From the NCBI RefSeq assembly GCF_000002425.4, contig NC_037260.1:14925372-14989371 (forward strand): DNA of 64,000 bases, given 5' to 3'. Every line of letters starts with the position of its first letter. Position 1 is the first letter of the stretch. Position numbers and translations under genes: made by a program. Below are positions 34,654 through 48,900 of this stretch, one piece after another. The stretch is from Physcomitrium patens (taxonomy: Eukaryota; Streptophyta; Bryopsida; Funariales; Funariaceae). The notes beneath the pieces are model-generated. The model was given only the letters and a program-made list of their open reading frames with translations. It did not search any database and was not told the origin of the DNA.

Positions 34654-36599
34654 TTGGAAGATGATTGGAGAAGAAAAAAATAATATACCTTGAATATGTG
34701 AAGTTAGAAGCAACTACCCTTTGATACTAAAAAATTCACCAAAACTTCTTTGAGATTTCCATGCATGTGAATTTTAGTGTAATCTAAGCTAATTATAGCA
34801 TACTCCTACTTTTCTAAATCTTGTGGCAATCCAATCTGAAATGCTTGAGATATGATTTTTTTCAAGTAGAGCCACTTAGACTACCTTGGTAGTAGATCCT
34901 TTTTTACTTAAAATTCACTAAGAGTTGATTAGTGATTTAAAGTTAATAACTCTAATTTTTCCTAAAACTAAACTTAACAAAATATATTTTTCAAAAAAAT
35001 ATTTGATGAAAAGACATTAGTAGGTATTAAGCTACGTTTTTTCAAAGTGAATTTTTCTAAACTACCAATGCAATAGATCTATCCTTACTTTAAAAACTAT
35101 CAATAATTTGTTATAATTTAAAAATTAGTGAGTCAAATTTTATAATAAATTAAACTTTAAGTTATATTTACAATAGCAAATCACATTAAAGCTGAGTGAG
35201 AGGTCACTAAGTTAAATTTTTTAGAAATTGACGCTATTGTATTACTTGTTGTCTTGCTCAAGAATGCACCAAGTACTTAGCTGTGGAAGGTGAGATTGTG
35301 TTTCACAAGTAGCCAAAAAATCCTAATAGATTTCATCCATACGAGAAGAATATAATCTGAATTTTAATTCAAAAGTACTAAAAATAATCTTTTTAGTAGT
35401 CTTAACCATACATAAATCCCAATTACCTTGTTACTTTCATATTTAAGCAATTTCGATTTTTCTTGTAAGCCCGAATTCTAATCAGTGAGCTTTAACAAGT
35501 TGTAACATCTAATCCGACCGTCTACTTGATGTGGAATTTTTCATGCAATTGTCAATGTAAGTCTTCTATATGCTCAAGAATTTTTAGCCCAATCCAACTT
35601 ACAAACTGTGAAAAAACCTCCAAAAATTGCACTAATGTCACTCGGCCGCCAACTTGAAAAGTGAAGCAAAAATCTCAGCAGTGATTTCTCTCTTTCCAAC
35701 TATTAACTTTTTTTCAAAATTGGTATATAGCTTGATCTTCAAGTCCTTCAATACCATGCCAATTTTCACCTTAATCCAAGTGATACATCTTTAGATATCA
35801 TAGAAATCCTATCTAACTTCAAACTGCCACCTTCCAAAACCCTCTTGTGCTAAAAACTAGATATCTTTAAACCACATTGTTAGATTATCACAAAATTTTG
35901 TATATACTTAGCATACTTAATAATCCAAATAATATCAAATTTTTAACTATATATATTATAACAATTGCACAAACTAGCCAAAATTTCTAGCCCTAATTAT
36001 ATTATATAAAATCCAAATCACTGATACAAACCCTGACTTCAAACAATAATTGATAAGTCCTAAAAAATCCTTGAAAAAAAATCCTTATGCTTCTAAAAAG
36101 AACTTCAAGCTAGCTCTCAAATCCTATCCTTCGATCTTTGAATGAATCTGTAACTTGCCCTCGGCAATCATTTAGTTACTAGAGGTCTGATTTTGACCCT
36201 TGGGTATCAATCTAACTTATTTTAAGGATTTTTTAGTCCAATTCTACCCTTAACTTGACCCTAGTATCAACCATACCAACCATTTATCTCTTCTCTCTTG
36301 ATTTTATCAATTTATGGTCTTTCTAAGGTAGTAGAAGAATCTTTACTATCTAGAAGGTAAAATTACTAACTAACCTTCAACCTACTAACTATGAAGATAA
36401 GAAAATAACCTAAGAGGCTTTTATAAAAGCCATGTTTTGATACCTCAAATTGTACTAAAATTCTAATTTTAGAAATAAAAGAGAATTTAAACCAAATAAA
36501 AAAAAAATAGACCTTTTAAACTTATTATTTTTAGAATTTTTAACAATCACTCAATCTAATAATTAAAAATATCTACCTAAAAGACATAACATATTTTAA
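34654..36599 (-). repeat. Unassigned repeat with an F-like LTR remnant (about 35283-36591)
   Basis: This continues the insertion begun at 27829. From about 35283 to 36591 the reverse strand has the F-family LTR word order: CTAATCCGACCGTCTA (F: TTAATCCGACTGTCTAAAC), TATCACAAAATTTTGTATA, then CTAGCCAAAATTTCTAG. I therefore suspect an old minus-strand LTR element into which the chromovirus inserted. The bounds are uncertain, and 34654-35280 holds no recognisable gene. Confidence 0.4.
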
Positions 36600-37279
36600 G
36601 TAAAGAAAATTAAACCTATTTATGTAGAAGTCATGGATGGTCATCTGTTGTCTTTTTGAGATGTTTCTCATGAAATCTTTCCTATAGAAGTAACAACTAA
36701 TGGTGTTAGTAGCTTTGTAATATTTAATATCATTAGATTTTCTTCTAATTTGGTTATTTTAGGTTTATCATGGTAATAAAAATATGATCCTAAAATAAAT
36801 TGAATTTCTTATAATCTTGACTTTTTTAAAAACATAACTAAGAGTGTAGTTAATAAAAAAAAATGGTCATAAGTCTAGTACAACTAAACTTGTATTTGTA
36901 GGTGCTAGAGCTTTCTTATATACTACAAAAGAAGTATTACCTTATGTCATTTATTCTGTACTTGTTTCTAATGGTGGAAAGACTTCAAGTTGCATTTTAA
37001 GCTAATATTAAGATTTTAAAGATGTATTTGAAAAGAAGAATGTAGATATTCTTTCAAAATATTATTCTCATGATTGTTCAATTGACCTTCAAAAAAAAGC
37101 TCAACCACCATTTGGACCAATCTATAATTTATTATAAATTGAGTTAACTAATCTCAAGGAATATATTAAAGAGAATTTGGCCAAGAACTTCATATGCCAT
37201 TTCAAATCTCCAATAAGAGCTTTAATTTTATTTGTGAAGAAAAAAAAATGGATCATTATGGATGTGTGTTGATTATCGA

Positions 37280-37434
37280 TGTCATAGTGTAAATGCTTAT
37301 AATATGTAAAATATAGTTAAAACATATTATATGTTGACAAATCTAGATGTATGTTAGAGTAGTTAGTAGATTAAATTAAAAGGAGTTGGAAAAAAAAATC
37401 TTACTTTGTTTTTTTTTACTTGTTTTGATTTTGG

Positions 37435-37481
<47 letters not shown>

Positions 37482-38367
37482 ACCTAAATATTTAGTATGA
37501 AGCCTTGGAAGAAGGTGGAAGCTTAAGAAAGAAAATCCAAAGTAGTGGGAGGCTAATTGAGAGGAATGAAATCAAGGCATGGTCAGATAAAGGCAAGGAA
37601 TGGAGAACTTCATCCTTATTAGTCAAATACTATATCCAGTGGGCTTTGAAGAGGCTACTTGTGACCTTAAGAAAGCTTGTGGTGACTTCAAAGGTGACAT
37701 TTGGAAATTAGAAGCCAAGGTTATAAGGTTTAGGATTTGGACTATAATTTGTATATAAAAATTAGAGGATTTGGAATTAGGATGAAGAAGTTATAGATGT
37801 TTGAAGTAAAAGTGTTAATTTAAGATATACTGTTATTCTTTTGTGAATACAAGGAATTATATGATAGTTTTCAAAGATCAAAAGAGGTGACTAGAATGGC
37901 AATTTTAAGGCATATATTTTTTTTATAAAGAATTGTTGCTTTTAAAGTTTATATAAAGGAGATATAAGAAGTTGATGGTGATGCTTCTAAATCAAAGGCA
38001 ATAAGTGAGTGGTTTTGTTCATAGTAATAGTTGGAGCCATATCATGAATTTCTAGAAGAATTTTTAGCTCAAACCTTTTAAAGAAGGTAGATAATTATGT
38101 TAAAAAATTAAATATATAAATTTTGTGGCATTTGAGTATTTAGTTTGTGAGATATGAAGGAAATTATATACAAGTATATAAAAATGAGGGTTTGAAGTGA
38201 CTATTAAAGTTTTTAAGAATTTTCAAGATCCACAATGAATTTGTAATTGAAATTTTTTGTAGAAGTTGATAAGAACATATTAATACTTCATGTAAAATTT
38301 GAGTAAGTTTAGACAGTCGGATTAAGAGCCTAGTGCTTTCTTGAGGCAAACTCTCTCTACTCCGACA
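37280..38367 (+). repeat. 5' LTR of element F
   Basis: This is 1088 bases and shares long collinear stretches with the solo LTR at 50453-51778 (for example GGAAGAAGGTGGAAGC, CTTGAGGCAAACTC). It contains a TA microsatellite at about 37438-37479. Confidence 0.75.
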
Positions 38368-40672
38368 TATTAGTACTTCCATTGAGAGAGTTTTAAAGGA
38401 CTAATTATTTCAATAAATTAAGATGGGGGATCAAATCCCTGGGTTTGCATTACTAGATGGAATAGGTACCCATGATTTATTTAGAGCATTTGTCCAATTT
38501 ATGGAAGAAAGGCAATAGGTGCATGGAAAAGATAGGAATACCACTAAAGTTTTACAAGTAGTGGTGGATAAAATTCGAAGGTTTGATGGGAGGAACATCA
38601 CTAAGTTCCTTAAGATTTATATATGTGAAATAGAGGTACATTAGGTTTCAAAAATAAAGATGATTACCACCTTTGAATTAGTAGTGGCACCAAAAATTAG
38701 AGAGAGGATATATGAATTACATATTGAGACTATATTGTAGAAGAAATTTGAAGAACTCTTGAAAGATGAAATTATTGAAGAAGATTCAAAAAGAATGACC
38801 AAAGTGACTTTTTTGGAATGGATTGAATAAAGGCCAGGGAATCAAATGGCTCCAAATGAATTAATCAAGGAATTTGAGACTAAGTTTGGACAATTACCAT
38901 GGCAAGAATGATAGCTCTTGGAAACAAAGAAAATTGGATTATTCTTATAAATAAGTGATGAATACTTGGAAGACAAGGTGCTCTTTTATCTAGCAAATAA
39001 GACATCTTAGAGTGGTTTTATAAATAATTAGAAGCTAGTAAAAGAGACAATGGGACTTTTGGCTAAACAATAGAAGATTAAGATTTTGGATTTAATATCA
39101 AGGTTAGAACTAGTGCCTACATTTGAGAATCAAGTACCATCTCAAAAGGTGATAAAGATTGTCAAGGATGGTAGTTTTGAAGAATCGATCAAATACATAC
39201 AAGATTTAAAGGTAAAAATGAGTGAGTTGAAGAAATCCCAAATAGCAAATTCATCAAAGATAATTGAAGGCTCAAAGGGATTTGTAGAGAGATATATGTG
39301 GTGTGATAATCCAAACTACAAGCATAGTAAATGTGATAGCTACAAAGGAGTAATCAAGGATGATATTATATATTTTAAAGAGAGTAAGATAAGACTTACA
39401 TGATCAAATGAGCCTTTAAAGACTAATTTTAAAAAGGGTGGCATGAAAAAATTGGTGGAAGAATAAAAATCAAAGAATAATGCCACACAAGGAGAAAGAG
39501 TTGAGTCTTACTCTATTAGAATTGAACAAAAAGTAATTAAGGCTAGTTTCTTACCAACTACAGAAGTCATGATCAAAAGAGCTGAAGCTATCAGAAAAAT
39601 GACTGGATAGAATGATTCAGTTGATGCTATTAATATTAACACATATTTATATGGAAACAAATATGATGATGATTTATATGATGCCATGGTTGAAGAAAAA
39701 AGAGGTAGAACTATTCATGAAGAAGATATTATTGAACTTGGAAGCAAGAAGAGGTCTTTAAGTAATAAAGAAGCTTATGAAGGGCAAAAGATAGTTTTGG
39801 TGCCTTCTTCTACTTATCTTGGAGATATATCAATACCAAATGAGTGGTGGAAGAAAGGCTCAGAGAAGGAGAAGAATGACACATGGAAATCCAAACTTGA
39901 AGCTATTATGGTGGAGGCATAGGATACTCACACAATTAAAAAAGAAGAAGAAATAAAAGAAGAAAAAATTGGCCAAGTATTTATTCTCATGTATGATCCT
40001 ATGATTAATAATGGTCATAAATAGGAACAAAAAATAATTCTAATGAGATTGAAGAGGAAGAAATTGAAGAAATATAAGAATTTTTGAATACTTATTTATG
40101 CTCATAACTACAACTTTGAGTGTGATAAAGAAGAGAAGGTGGATTATTATTATTTATTTTGGATAAAAGTGAAGCTTGGAGAGCTTGAAGATATGATTTT
40201 AGCTTTGATTGTTTATGACTCTAAAATAATAATCATGTCTACGAGACTTTTTCATAGAGAAAAATTAACCATTGGTATCTGCTAAAAATGAATATTGAGA
40301 GTTCCAAATAATATAGAAGATATATGAATAGAGGTTTTTAATAGTATTTTAGACCACCAATATAATATATAGAAGAAATTTGCTTGAAGATAATTTGAGT
40401 CATATATATTTAGAATAATCCAATACAATCAAACATATATATTTTGTGAGTAAGATAGAGCTATCATTAGAATTTCAATAAGAAAAAAGAGGGTAAAGGC
40501 TTTCAAGATAAGAGAGAGCTGGTTTCAAATAGAAGACCTTGGAGAATTCTTATCTCATTATTTGGACTAAGAACATGAAAAAGAAGATGCAAAAAGAGAT
40601 GAAGATGAAAAGAACAGAGATGGTAATGTTGGCACATGCCAGAAAATGTACAGGTTTGGAGGAGGTGGATAT

Positions 40673-41166
40673 TGTATTGTAAAAGCTTATAGTATGTAAA
40701 AATTAGTTAAAATATATTATATGTTAATAAATCTAGATGTATGTTGGAATGGATAATAGATTAATTTAAAGAGAGTTGATATTATTAACTTTACCTTGTT
40801 TTTTTTTACTTGTTTTGATTATAGTATTTAAAAAAATTATAAGACCTAAATGTTTAGTATGAAGTCTTGAGAGAAAATTAGAACTTAAAGATGAAAATCT
40901 TAACTAGTAGGAAGCTTATTGGAAGGGATGAAAGCAAGGCATAGTTGGATGAAGGCAAGGAATAGAGATCTTCATTCATATTGGTCGAAAGCCATGCCCA
41001 AGGTAAATTTGAGTAAGTTTAGACAGTCGGATTAGGAGATAGGAGGTATTGAAGTTCAAGAAAATTTCCACTTACAGGTATACAAGGATTTAGAGGATTT
41101 TATCATATTTTGGGTGTTGTTGGTTACTTGAGGCTTATGTATTTGGAATAATTGCTTCTAAAAGTG

Positions 41167-41215
<49 letters not shown>

Positions 41216-41304
41216 TGTTCTTTCTTATCTCAAGTCTTGATTGAGCAATTAGTGGCAGTCAGAAGTCCAGTACTTTCTTGAGGCAAATTCTCTCTACCTT
41301 CACA
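40673..41304 (+). repeat. 3' LTR of element F
   Basis: It has the same first and last segments as the 5' LTR (AAGCTTATAGTATG and CTTTCTTGAGGCAAATTC) but is shorter. It contains a TA microsatellite at about 41168-41210. Element B's reverse transcriptase region resumes right after it. Confidence 0.7.
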
Positions 41305-42436
41305 TGGAGGACTAAATAAAATCACCATCAAGAACAAATACTCGCTACTTGTGATATTTAGGCTTCTTGATCAATTGAATCAAGCTAAGATCTATATTAA
41401 AAAAGATCTACAAAGAGCATACAATCTGGTATGCATCAAAGAATGAGATGAATAAAAGACTACATTTTGAAGTATGTATGGACATTTTGAAAACAACATC
41501 ATGTCTTTTGGACTTAGAAATGTATCAAAAACTTTTCAACATCTAATGAATAATATATTTTGAAAGTTTTTAGATGACTTTATTATCTATTTCGTAGACA
41601 ACATCTTAATTTATTTTAAGAATATAAAAGAACATAAACTTTATATTCGTAATGTCTTACAAAAACTAAGAGATGTAAGACTTTATGCAAAGATAGAAAA
41701 GTATATATTTTACACTATTCAAGTTGATTTTCTAGGATACTTTATTCTAAGATCAATTATAAGATTCATGACAAAAAACTTCTTACAATTATAGATTTGT
41801 ATCAAGAATGGCACCATTACTTAGAAGGCGCTTTTAATTTAATCATTATTTATAAAAATTAAAATAATCTTAAATATTTTATATAAACACGTGTTTGAAT
41901 TGTTGCTTAGCTAGTTGAACCATGTCTTTGTCTAGATTTGATTCAAGATCACTTATCAATTTAGAAAACAACAAGGTTTGTCAAATTCCCTTTCTAAATA
42001 TTTTTATCTTATATCAAAAGAAGAAAATATATTTTTTGATCAACAAAGAACAATTTTTTGAAGCTATAGTATTTTTGACTTTGAGCGATAAAATCAACAT
42101 TGATTGTTGATTCAACCTTTGTGAAACAAATTTAATGAAGTATGTCTTATAATCTTCTTATTTATAATATCAAAAATCTTTCTTTTAAATTTTATGATGC
42201 TTCTAAGTTTGAATTTAATAACAATTTTTTTTTTTTTTTTTTGAAGAACGTATCAATATTCTATAAACAAAAGCACATTTATATATTCTTCAAGCACATC
42301 ATGACTTTGAAGTAGTCGGACATTTTGGATATAACAAGACTTTGGAGCTTAGGTCTTGAAACTTTTCGTGGTTACAAATGTCGAAGGTAGTGAAAGATTT
42401 TGTCAAGTCATGTAATGTTTATTCAAGATCAAAAAT

Positions 42437-42960
42437 TATCAAAGACATGAATTGAAAGAAAATGCATAAATTTAAAAAATCTCTATGAAAAGAAAAGTAA
42501 TAAAAAAATATATATTAAAAGAAAAATTAAATAGCTATTATCAAAAGATAAGAAAATTAGAGCTTCTTGAATCTAGATTAGAGGTAAGAAAAGAATTGAT
42601 AAGAGTGAAGAAGGCTTCATTCTTGCTTCTATATATACTATCAACTTAGGATCCATATGACAATATTCTATAGGACCTCCAAAAATATATTAACTTTACA
42701 TGATACATATCTTAACTTATAAAATAAGTTTTTTATATGTGTGCCACATAGTTAACTTGTTCCATAAGCTACCAACACATATGGCATATGGGTAACTTAT
42801 TGACTAAGTTTCTAACCTATCAATCAACTATAAACATATGTAAAGTCAAAATAGTATCTAAGAAGCTTTTAAAAAGCTATTTTGGAAGATAATATGAAAT
42901 TAATCTATTTTAATTTTATTTTTTTTAGATAATAATTATAATAGATATATATCCATGACA
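42437..42960 (-). repeat. 3' LTR of element D
   Basis: This is about 524 bases, collinear with the LTR of C at 45376. A purine tract (minus strand CCCCTAAAAAAGGAAGTAA) abuts it at 42961-42980. Confidence 0.7.
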
Positions 42961-45375
42961 TTACTTCCTTTTTTAGGGGCAAGTTCCACAAGGAGCGATA
43001 ATCATATATTGAGGGAGTCTAAGATGTAGCAAATTATATTTGTCATGTACTTTGATCTTTGTTTTCTTCAAAGATAGTTGATAGGTCTTCTCAGCCATTG
43101 ATAATATTTTATTCTAAGCTGGAAAGACCACCTTGTAATTTGATCATTATTGAAACCTTTGTAACTTCTTTCAAAAAAAATATTTATAACACAATCAAAA
43201 ATTGTACCTACCTCCAATAAAATCACCAAACATTGAGAGTCTTTTCTCAGGTTGTGATACCAAATACATTATATTTTGCCATCTATTTGAAGAAGAATAT
43301 ATTATTCTTGAAAGACTTTATATTTATTACATTGTCTTGAAGGACTTTATCTTTATTACATTATCTTGAAGGCTATGATAATCATAATGTCTCATCTAGT
43401 AAGTCAGCAAATGATGACTCTTAGATTAAATCCACCAATTTTTGGTTCTCTATCTCCTTAATGTTACAATTATATAGAAACTACAAATAATGATAGAAGG
43501 TATAATATAATATTTCCTAAATTGTGTTTCTTTTATAGCAAAGATTTGCTATCCTTTATCTTCATTTTGATGGATGTCATCGATAAAAAGCCTCTATCAT
43601 TTTTGTTCCATTTATAAGATTCTTTACTTACTTTCATATACATTCATAATATCATATCTATGCTAATGGATAAGATATTCTAAGTTATTTTGGCACCATC
43701 TTAAGTCTAGAACTTTTTTCACTTTAAATTTTTTATTATTATCTATTTTTATAAGAAGAGGTGAAACTTGTCTTCTTCTTGGTATATTCACAATCTTATA
43801 TGGTTTAAGAAGAGATATGTAGAATATAAGATGAATTTTCATTGACTCCAATAGATGTAATTGATAAGCAATTGGATTGATTTGTCTACAAATAAGGAAA
43901 GGTCCAAGCCTATGGTAGTCCAACTTATCACAAGGATGAATAGTCTTAATATTACAATGAAGTTATCATACCTTGTCACCTACATTGAATTGTAGTTGTT
44001 TCTTTTGATAGGCATCCAAATTAATCTTTTGTTTTTTTTTAGCTTCCTTTAATTGCACCTTCATTATTGTATGTATCTTTAATAAATGATTTGCCAAATC
44101 TTCTACTTCATGATTATCAACTTTTAAAAAATAAAAAATATCAAATCATGGATGATAACCATAATTGGTAAAGAAAGATATTTGATGCTTAGAAGAATAC
44201 ATTGTATTATTATAAGCAAACTCTACCAATGGCAAGAATGTTCTCTAATTGACTTGTTGTTAATTGATAGTACACCTTAAGTATTGTTCCAAAACTTGAT
44301 TTATGTACTCTATCTGTAGATGAATTTAAAGATAAAAAATCAAAAATAGCTTTATTTCTATCTTTAGAATCTTAAAATAATTTTTTTAAAATCTTCATAC
44401 AAATTGAGTCTCTCTATCCAATATGATATCTTTTGATAATCCATGATACTAATAAATATTGTTAAGAAAAAGTTTGGTAGTTTCTTCATCTATGATAGAT
44501 TTTATATATAGTATAAAATATGCTATTTTAAAAAAGTAATCTACTATCAAAAATATAGAATCATATAAACTTGAGATTGAATGATCTATAATAAAATCCA
44601 TAGAAACAGAAGACCATCGTTGTTTTGGAATAATTAATAGCTGAAGAAGTCCATAAGATCAATGATAAGGAGTTTTTGACCGTGAACAAAGTCTTTTACA
44701 GCCTTTTATATTTTTGGCCACTAAAAATCTTTAGATATTAGCTTCAAAGTCTTATTGTATCTAAAATATCATGTTCCTAAAAAGTTGAGATGCGCTTGAA
44801 GAATACGTAAATGTGCTTTTCATTCTATAATATATAGACATCATTTGAAATAAAGTAGGTTATTTTTGAACTCAAATTTGGAAGTATTATAAGACTTAGA
44901 AGAAATATTCTTGATATGATGAATAAGAAGATAAGAGGACATACTTGATTAAATTTACTTAAAAAAAATTAATTCAACAATCAATATTAATTTCATTTCT
45001 CAAAGATGAAATTAATTTAGCTTCAATAAAATTATCCTTTGTTGATCAAAACCTGAATTTCCTTTTTTCAATAGAAGATAAAAATGTCTAGAAAGGGCAT
45101 CAAGCAAATCTTGTTATTTTCTTGACTGATAAGTGATATTAAATTTAAAACTTGACAAAGATATGCTCCAACAAGCCTACAGACTATTCAAAATACATAT
45201 TGACATGAAATACTTCAGATTCTTGTCATCCATATATACAATGACTGGATTAAAAGCACCTTCTAGTTAATGATACCATACTTAAAAGAAATCCACAATT
45301 GCAAGAAGTTCATTGTCATGGATCTCATAGTTAATCTCAGTTACTAAAAATTTCTTAGAATAGAAATCTATTGGG

Positions 45376-45934
45376 TGTCAAGGACATGAACTAAAAGATG
45401 ATGCATAAACCAATAAAATCCGTGTAAAAGAAAGAAAAATAAAATAGAAATAACGAAGTATATATATTAAAAAAAAACTGAAATGGCTTATTGCCAAAAG
45501 ATAAGAAAACTTGAGACTCTTGAAACTAGTCTAGAAGCAAGAAAGGAGTTGATAAAAGTGAAGAGGGCTTCAGTCTTGTCTCTATATATATTATTTAACT
45601 AGAGGCTATGTTGCAATGTTTTATAGGACCTTCAATATGTGTTGACTTTGTAAGACACATGCCTTCACTTACAAGACAAGTTTTTCTACGTGTGGGCCAT
45701 ATATTTAGCTTGGTCTTTAAATTAACAACATGTATGGCACATGGCCAACTTAATAACTACTTTTTTAATCCAAAAAGTCAATTATAGACACCTATAAAGT
45801 CAAAGCAATATTTATGAAGCTTCTAAGAACATCCTATAGAAGATATTATAGAATTAACTTACTTTTATCTACTTCTACTTACTTCTACATATTTATACTA
45901 GTAATTACTAGCTTACATGTATATTTCTGTGATA
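45376..45934 (-). repeat. 3' LTR of element C
   Basis: This 559-base LTR begins TGTCAAGGACATGAAC. It contains GAAGCTTCTAAGAAC, a partial GAA/TTC motif that may be a relic of the heat-shock units found in the young chromovirus. Confidence 0.75.
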
Positions 45935-48900
45935 TTATCCCCCCTTCTAGAGATGAGTTCCATGAAGAGCGGTCATCATATGTTGAAGAAATCTATGATG
46001 CGTCAAATTATATTCAACACATACTCAAATCTTTGTTCTCTTTGAAGATAGTTGATAGGGCCTCTCAACCATTAATAGTATCCCATACCAAGACAGAAAG
46101 ACTACCATGTTATTTGATTGTTGTTGAAGCCTTCATAACTTCCTTCAAATAAAATATTTGGAACACAGTCAAGAATTGTTCCTATCTCTAATAAAATTTT
46201 CAAACATCGAGAGTCTCTTCCAAGTTGTGATACCAAACGCATTATATATTGCCATCTATTTGAAGAAAAACATGTCATTCTTGAAGATTTTCATCTCTAT
46301 TGTCCACTTCTATAGAAAGAGGTGGAACTTGTCTTCTTCTTAGTATGTCCATTATCTTGTATGGTTCAAGAAGAGATATGTGGAATATTGGATGGATTTT
46401 CATTAACTCTAGTAAGTGTAAATAATATACAGGTGGATTGATATGTGTAGAAATAAGAAATGGATCAAGCCTATAATTTTCCAACTTGTCATAAGGACGA
46501 GTGATCTGGATATTACAATGAAGTAATCATACCTTGTCATCTAAGTAGAATTGTAGTTATTTTTTTTGATAGATATTTGCATTGATCTTTTGTTTTTCTT
46601 GAGTTTCTTTTAACTATGCTTTTATTGTTGCATGTAGCTCTATCAAATGATTTGCCAAATCTTTTGCTATAGGATTATTAGCTTTTGAAAACTCAAAAGT
46701 ATCAAGTCATGGATGATAACCATAATTGGCAAAGAAAGGTGTTTGTTTTGTAGAAAAATGTACCGTGTTATTATAAGCAAACTCTGCCAAGGGCAAAAGA
46801 ATTATCCAATCATCTTATTAATAGTTGATAATATATCTTAAATACTGTTCTAAGACTTGATTAATAAACTTTGTTTATCCATCAATTTGAAGATGGAATA
46901 TCAAAGATAGTTTTATATCTACTTTTAGAATCTTGAAAAGAGTCTGCCAAAATCTTGATACAAACTGAGTTCTCCTATCAGATATAATATCTTTAGATAA
47001 TCCATGATAGCAATAGATGTTGTCAAAAAAAAGTTTAGCTATTTTTTTGCTTGTGATAGATTTTGTATATAATACAAAATATTCCATCTTGGTAAAACGA
47101 TCTACTATCATGAATATAGAATCATAAAAACATGAGATTAGAAGATCTATAATAAAATCCATAGAAACAAAAGACCATGGTTGTTCTAGAAAGGATAATA
47201 GTTGAAGAAGTCCACAAGGTCGATGACAAGGAGTTTTTGATCTTGAACCAATGTTGCATGATTGAACAAAGTCTTTCACATCTTTCTACATTTGTAGCTA
47301 CCAAAAATCTCTAGATATAAGCTCCAAAGTTTTTTTGTATCCAAAATGTCCTACTATTGGAAAGTCGTGATGTGCTTGAAGAACATGTTTTAGTACTTTT
47401 TATTTTGGAACATATGATCGACCTTTGAAAAAGAGTATGTTGTTTTTGAATTCAAACTTAGAAGTATATTGGGACTTAGAAGAAGGATTCTTGATATTGT
47501 GAAGAAGAAGATCAGAAGACAAACTTAATAGGATTTGTTTCACAAGGATTGAATCAATAGTCAATGTTGATTTCATTACTCAAAGATGAAAATGCTTTGG
47601 CTTCAAGAGAATTGTTCTTTATTAATCAAAAGATACATCTCCTTCTTCTAGTATAAGATAAGAATGTTTAGAAAGGACATGTGACAAATCTTGTTATTTT
47701 CTGAGTTGATATGTGATTTTGAAATCAAATCTTGATTAAGACATGCTCCAATGGACTTAGTGATGATTTGATAACACATCTTGAGATAAAGTACTCAAGA
47801 TTCTTATGATCCATATTTACAGTAAGTAGATTAGAAGCACCTTCTAGATGATGATGCCATTCTTGAAATAAATCCAAGATTCTAAAATATTCTTTGTCGT
47901 GGATTTCATAATTAATCTTTGCTGCTAAAAAGTTTTTGGAATAAAAAGCTACTAGGTGAAGTTTATTATCTCTTCTCATTTATGATAATACAACATCTAA
48001 AGCAAAGTCTGATGCATCTGTTTCCAAAAAAAATTATCTTAGAAAAGTTGATGCGATACAAGATTAGTGTAGAGATAAAGGTTGACTTCAAAGTTTCAAA
48101 AGATGCTTTACCTTCTTTGTTCTACTTAAGTTTGTCTTTGCAAGACAAATGTGTAAGTAGAGCTGCAAGTCAAGAGAAGTCTTTGATGAAGATTTGATAA
48201 TAGTTGACAAAGTCCAAAAAGTATTAGATATCTTTTATCATTTTTGAAATCTTTCAATCCATAATCCTTTGAACTTTCTTAGAATCCATCATAAATCCAT
48301 CATTTGAAATGATGTATCCTAAGAAGTCGACTTGAGTATTGTAGAATACACATTTTTCTATTTTGGCATAGAGTCCCATATCTCTTAATTTTTGTAACAC
48401 ATAATGAACATGAAGTTCATGTTCATTTGTTTTCTTAGAATAGATCAAGATGTCATCAAGATAACAAACAACAAAATCGTCTAAAAATTCTCAAAAAATA
48501 TCATTCATTAAATTTTGAAAAGTTACCAATGCATTTATAAGTCCAAAAAGGCATGATATGGAATTCAAAATATCCATACCTAGTTCAAAATGCAGTCTTC
48601 CATTCATCTCCTTCTTTAATATGTACTAGATTGTAGTTCTATTTTTATGTAGATCTTAGCATGATTCAGTTGATTGAGAAGTCTAGATATCAAAGGTAAA
48701 GGGTACCTATTCTTGATGGTGAACTCATTGAGTCTTTTATAATCAATACACATCTGCAATGACCCATCTTTCTTCTTTACAAATAAGATTGAAGCTCGTG
48801 CTGTAGATTTGGAATGATGTATGAAATTCTTGGCCAAATTCTCTTCAATATATTCCTTGAGTTCAACCGATTCATTTTGTGATAAAATATAGATTGGTCC

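Larger units (their letters stand above)
37280..41304 (+). mobile_element. LTR element F with gag and protease only (fossil, non-autonomous type)
   Basis: The 5' LTR is 37280-38367 (TGTCATAGTG to CTCCGACA) and the 3' LTR 40673-41304 (TGTATTGTAA to CTTCACA), preceded by the purine-rich GGTTTGGAGGAGGTGGATA. The internal part is only 2.3 kb. It encodes a gag-like protein (about 38420-39400) with FDGRNITKFLK, TKVTFLEW and a WCDNPNYKHSKC zinc-knuckle-like end, then a basic/acidic stretch and a retropepsin-like segment near 40190-40290. No reverse transcriptase, RNase H or integrase is present between the LTRs. It sits inside the reverse transcriptase region of element B, in the same orientation. 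It is broken and old. Confidence 0.75.
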
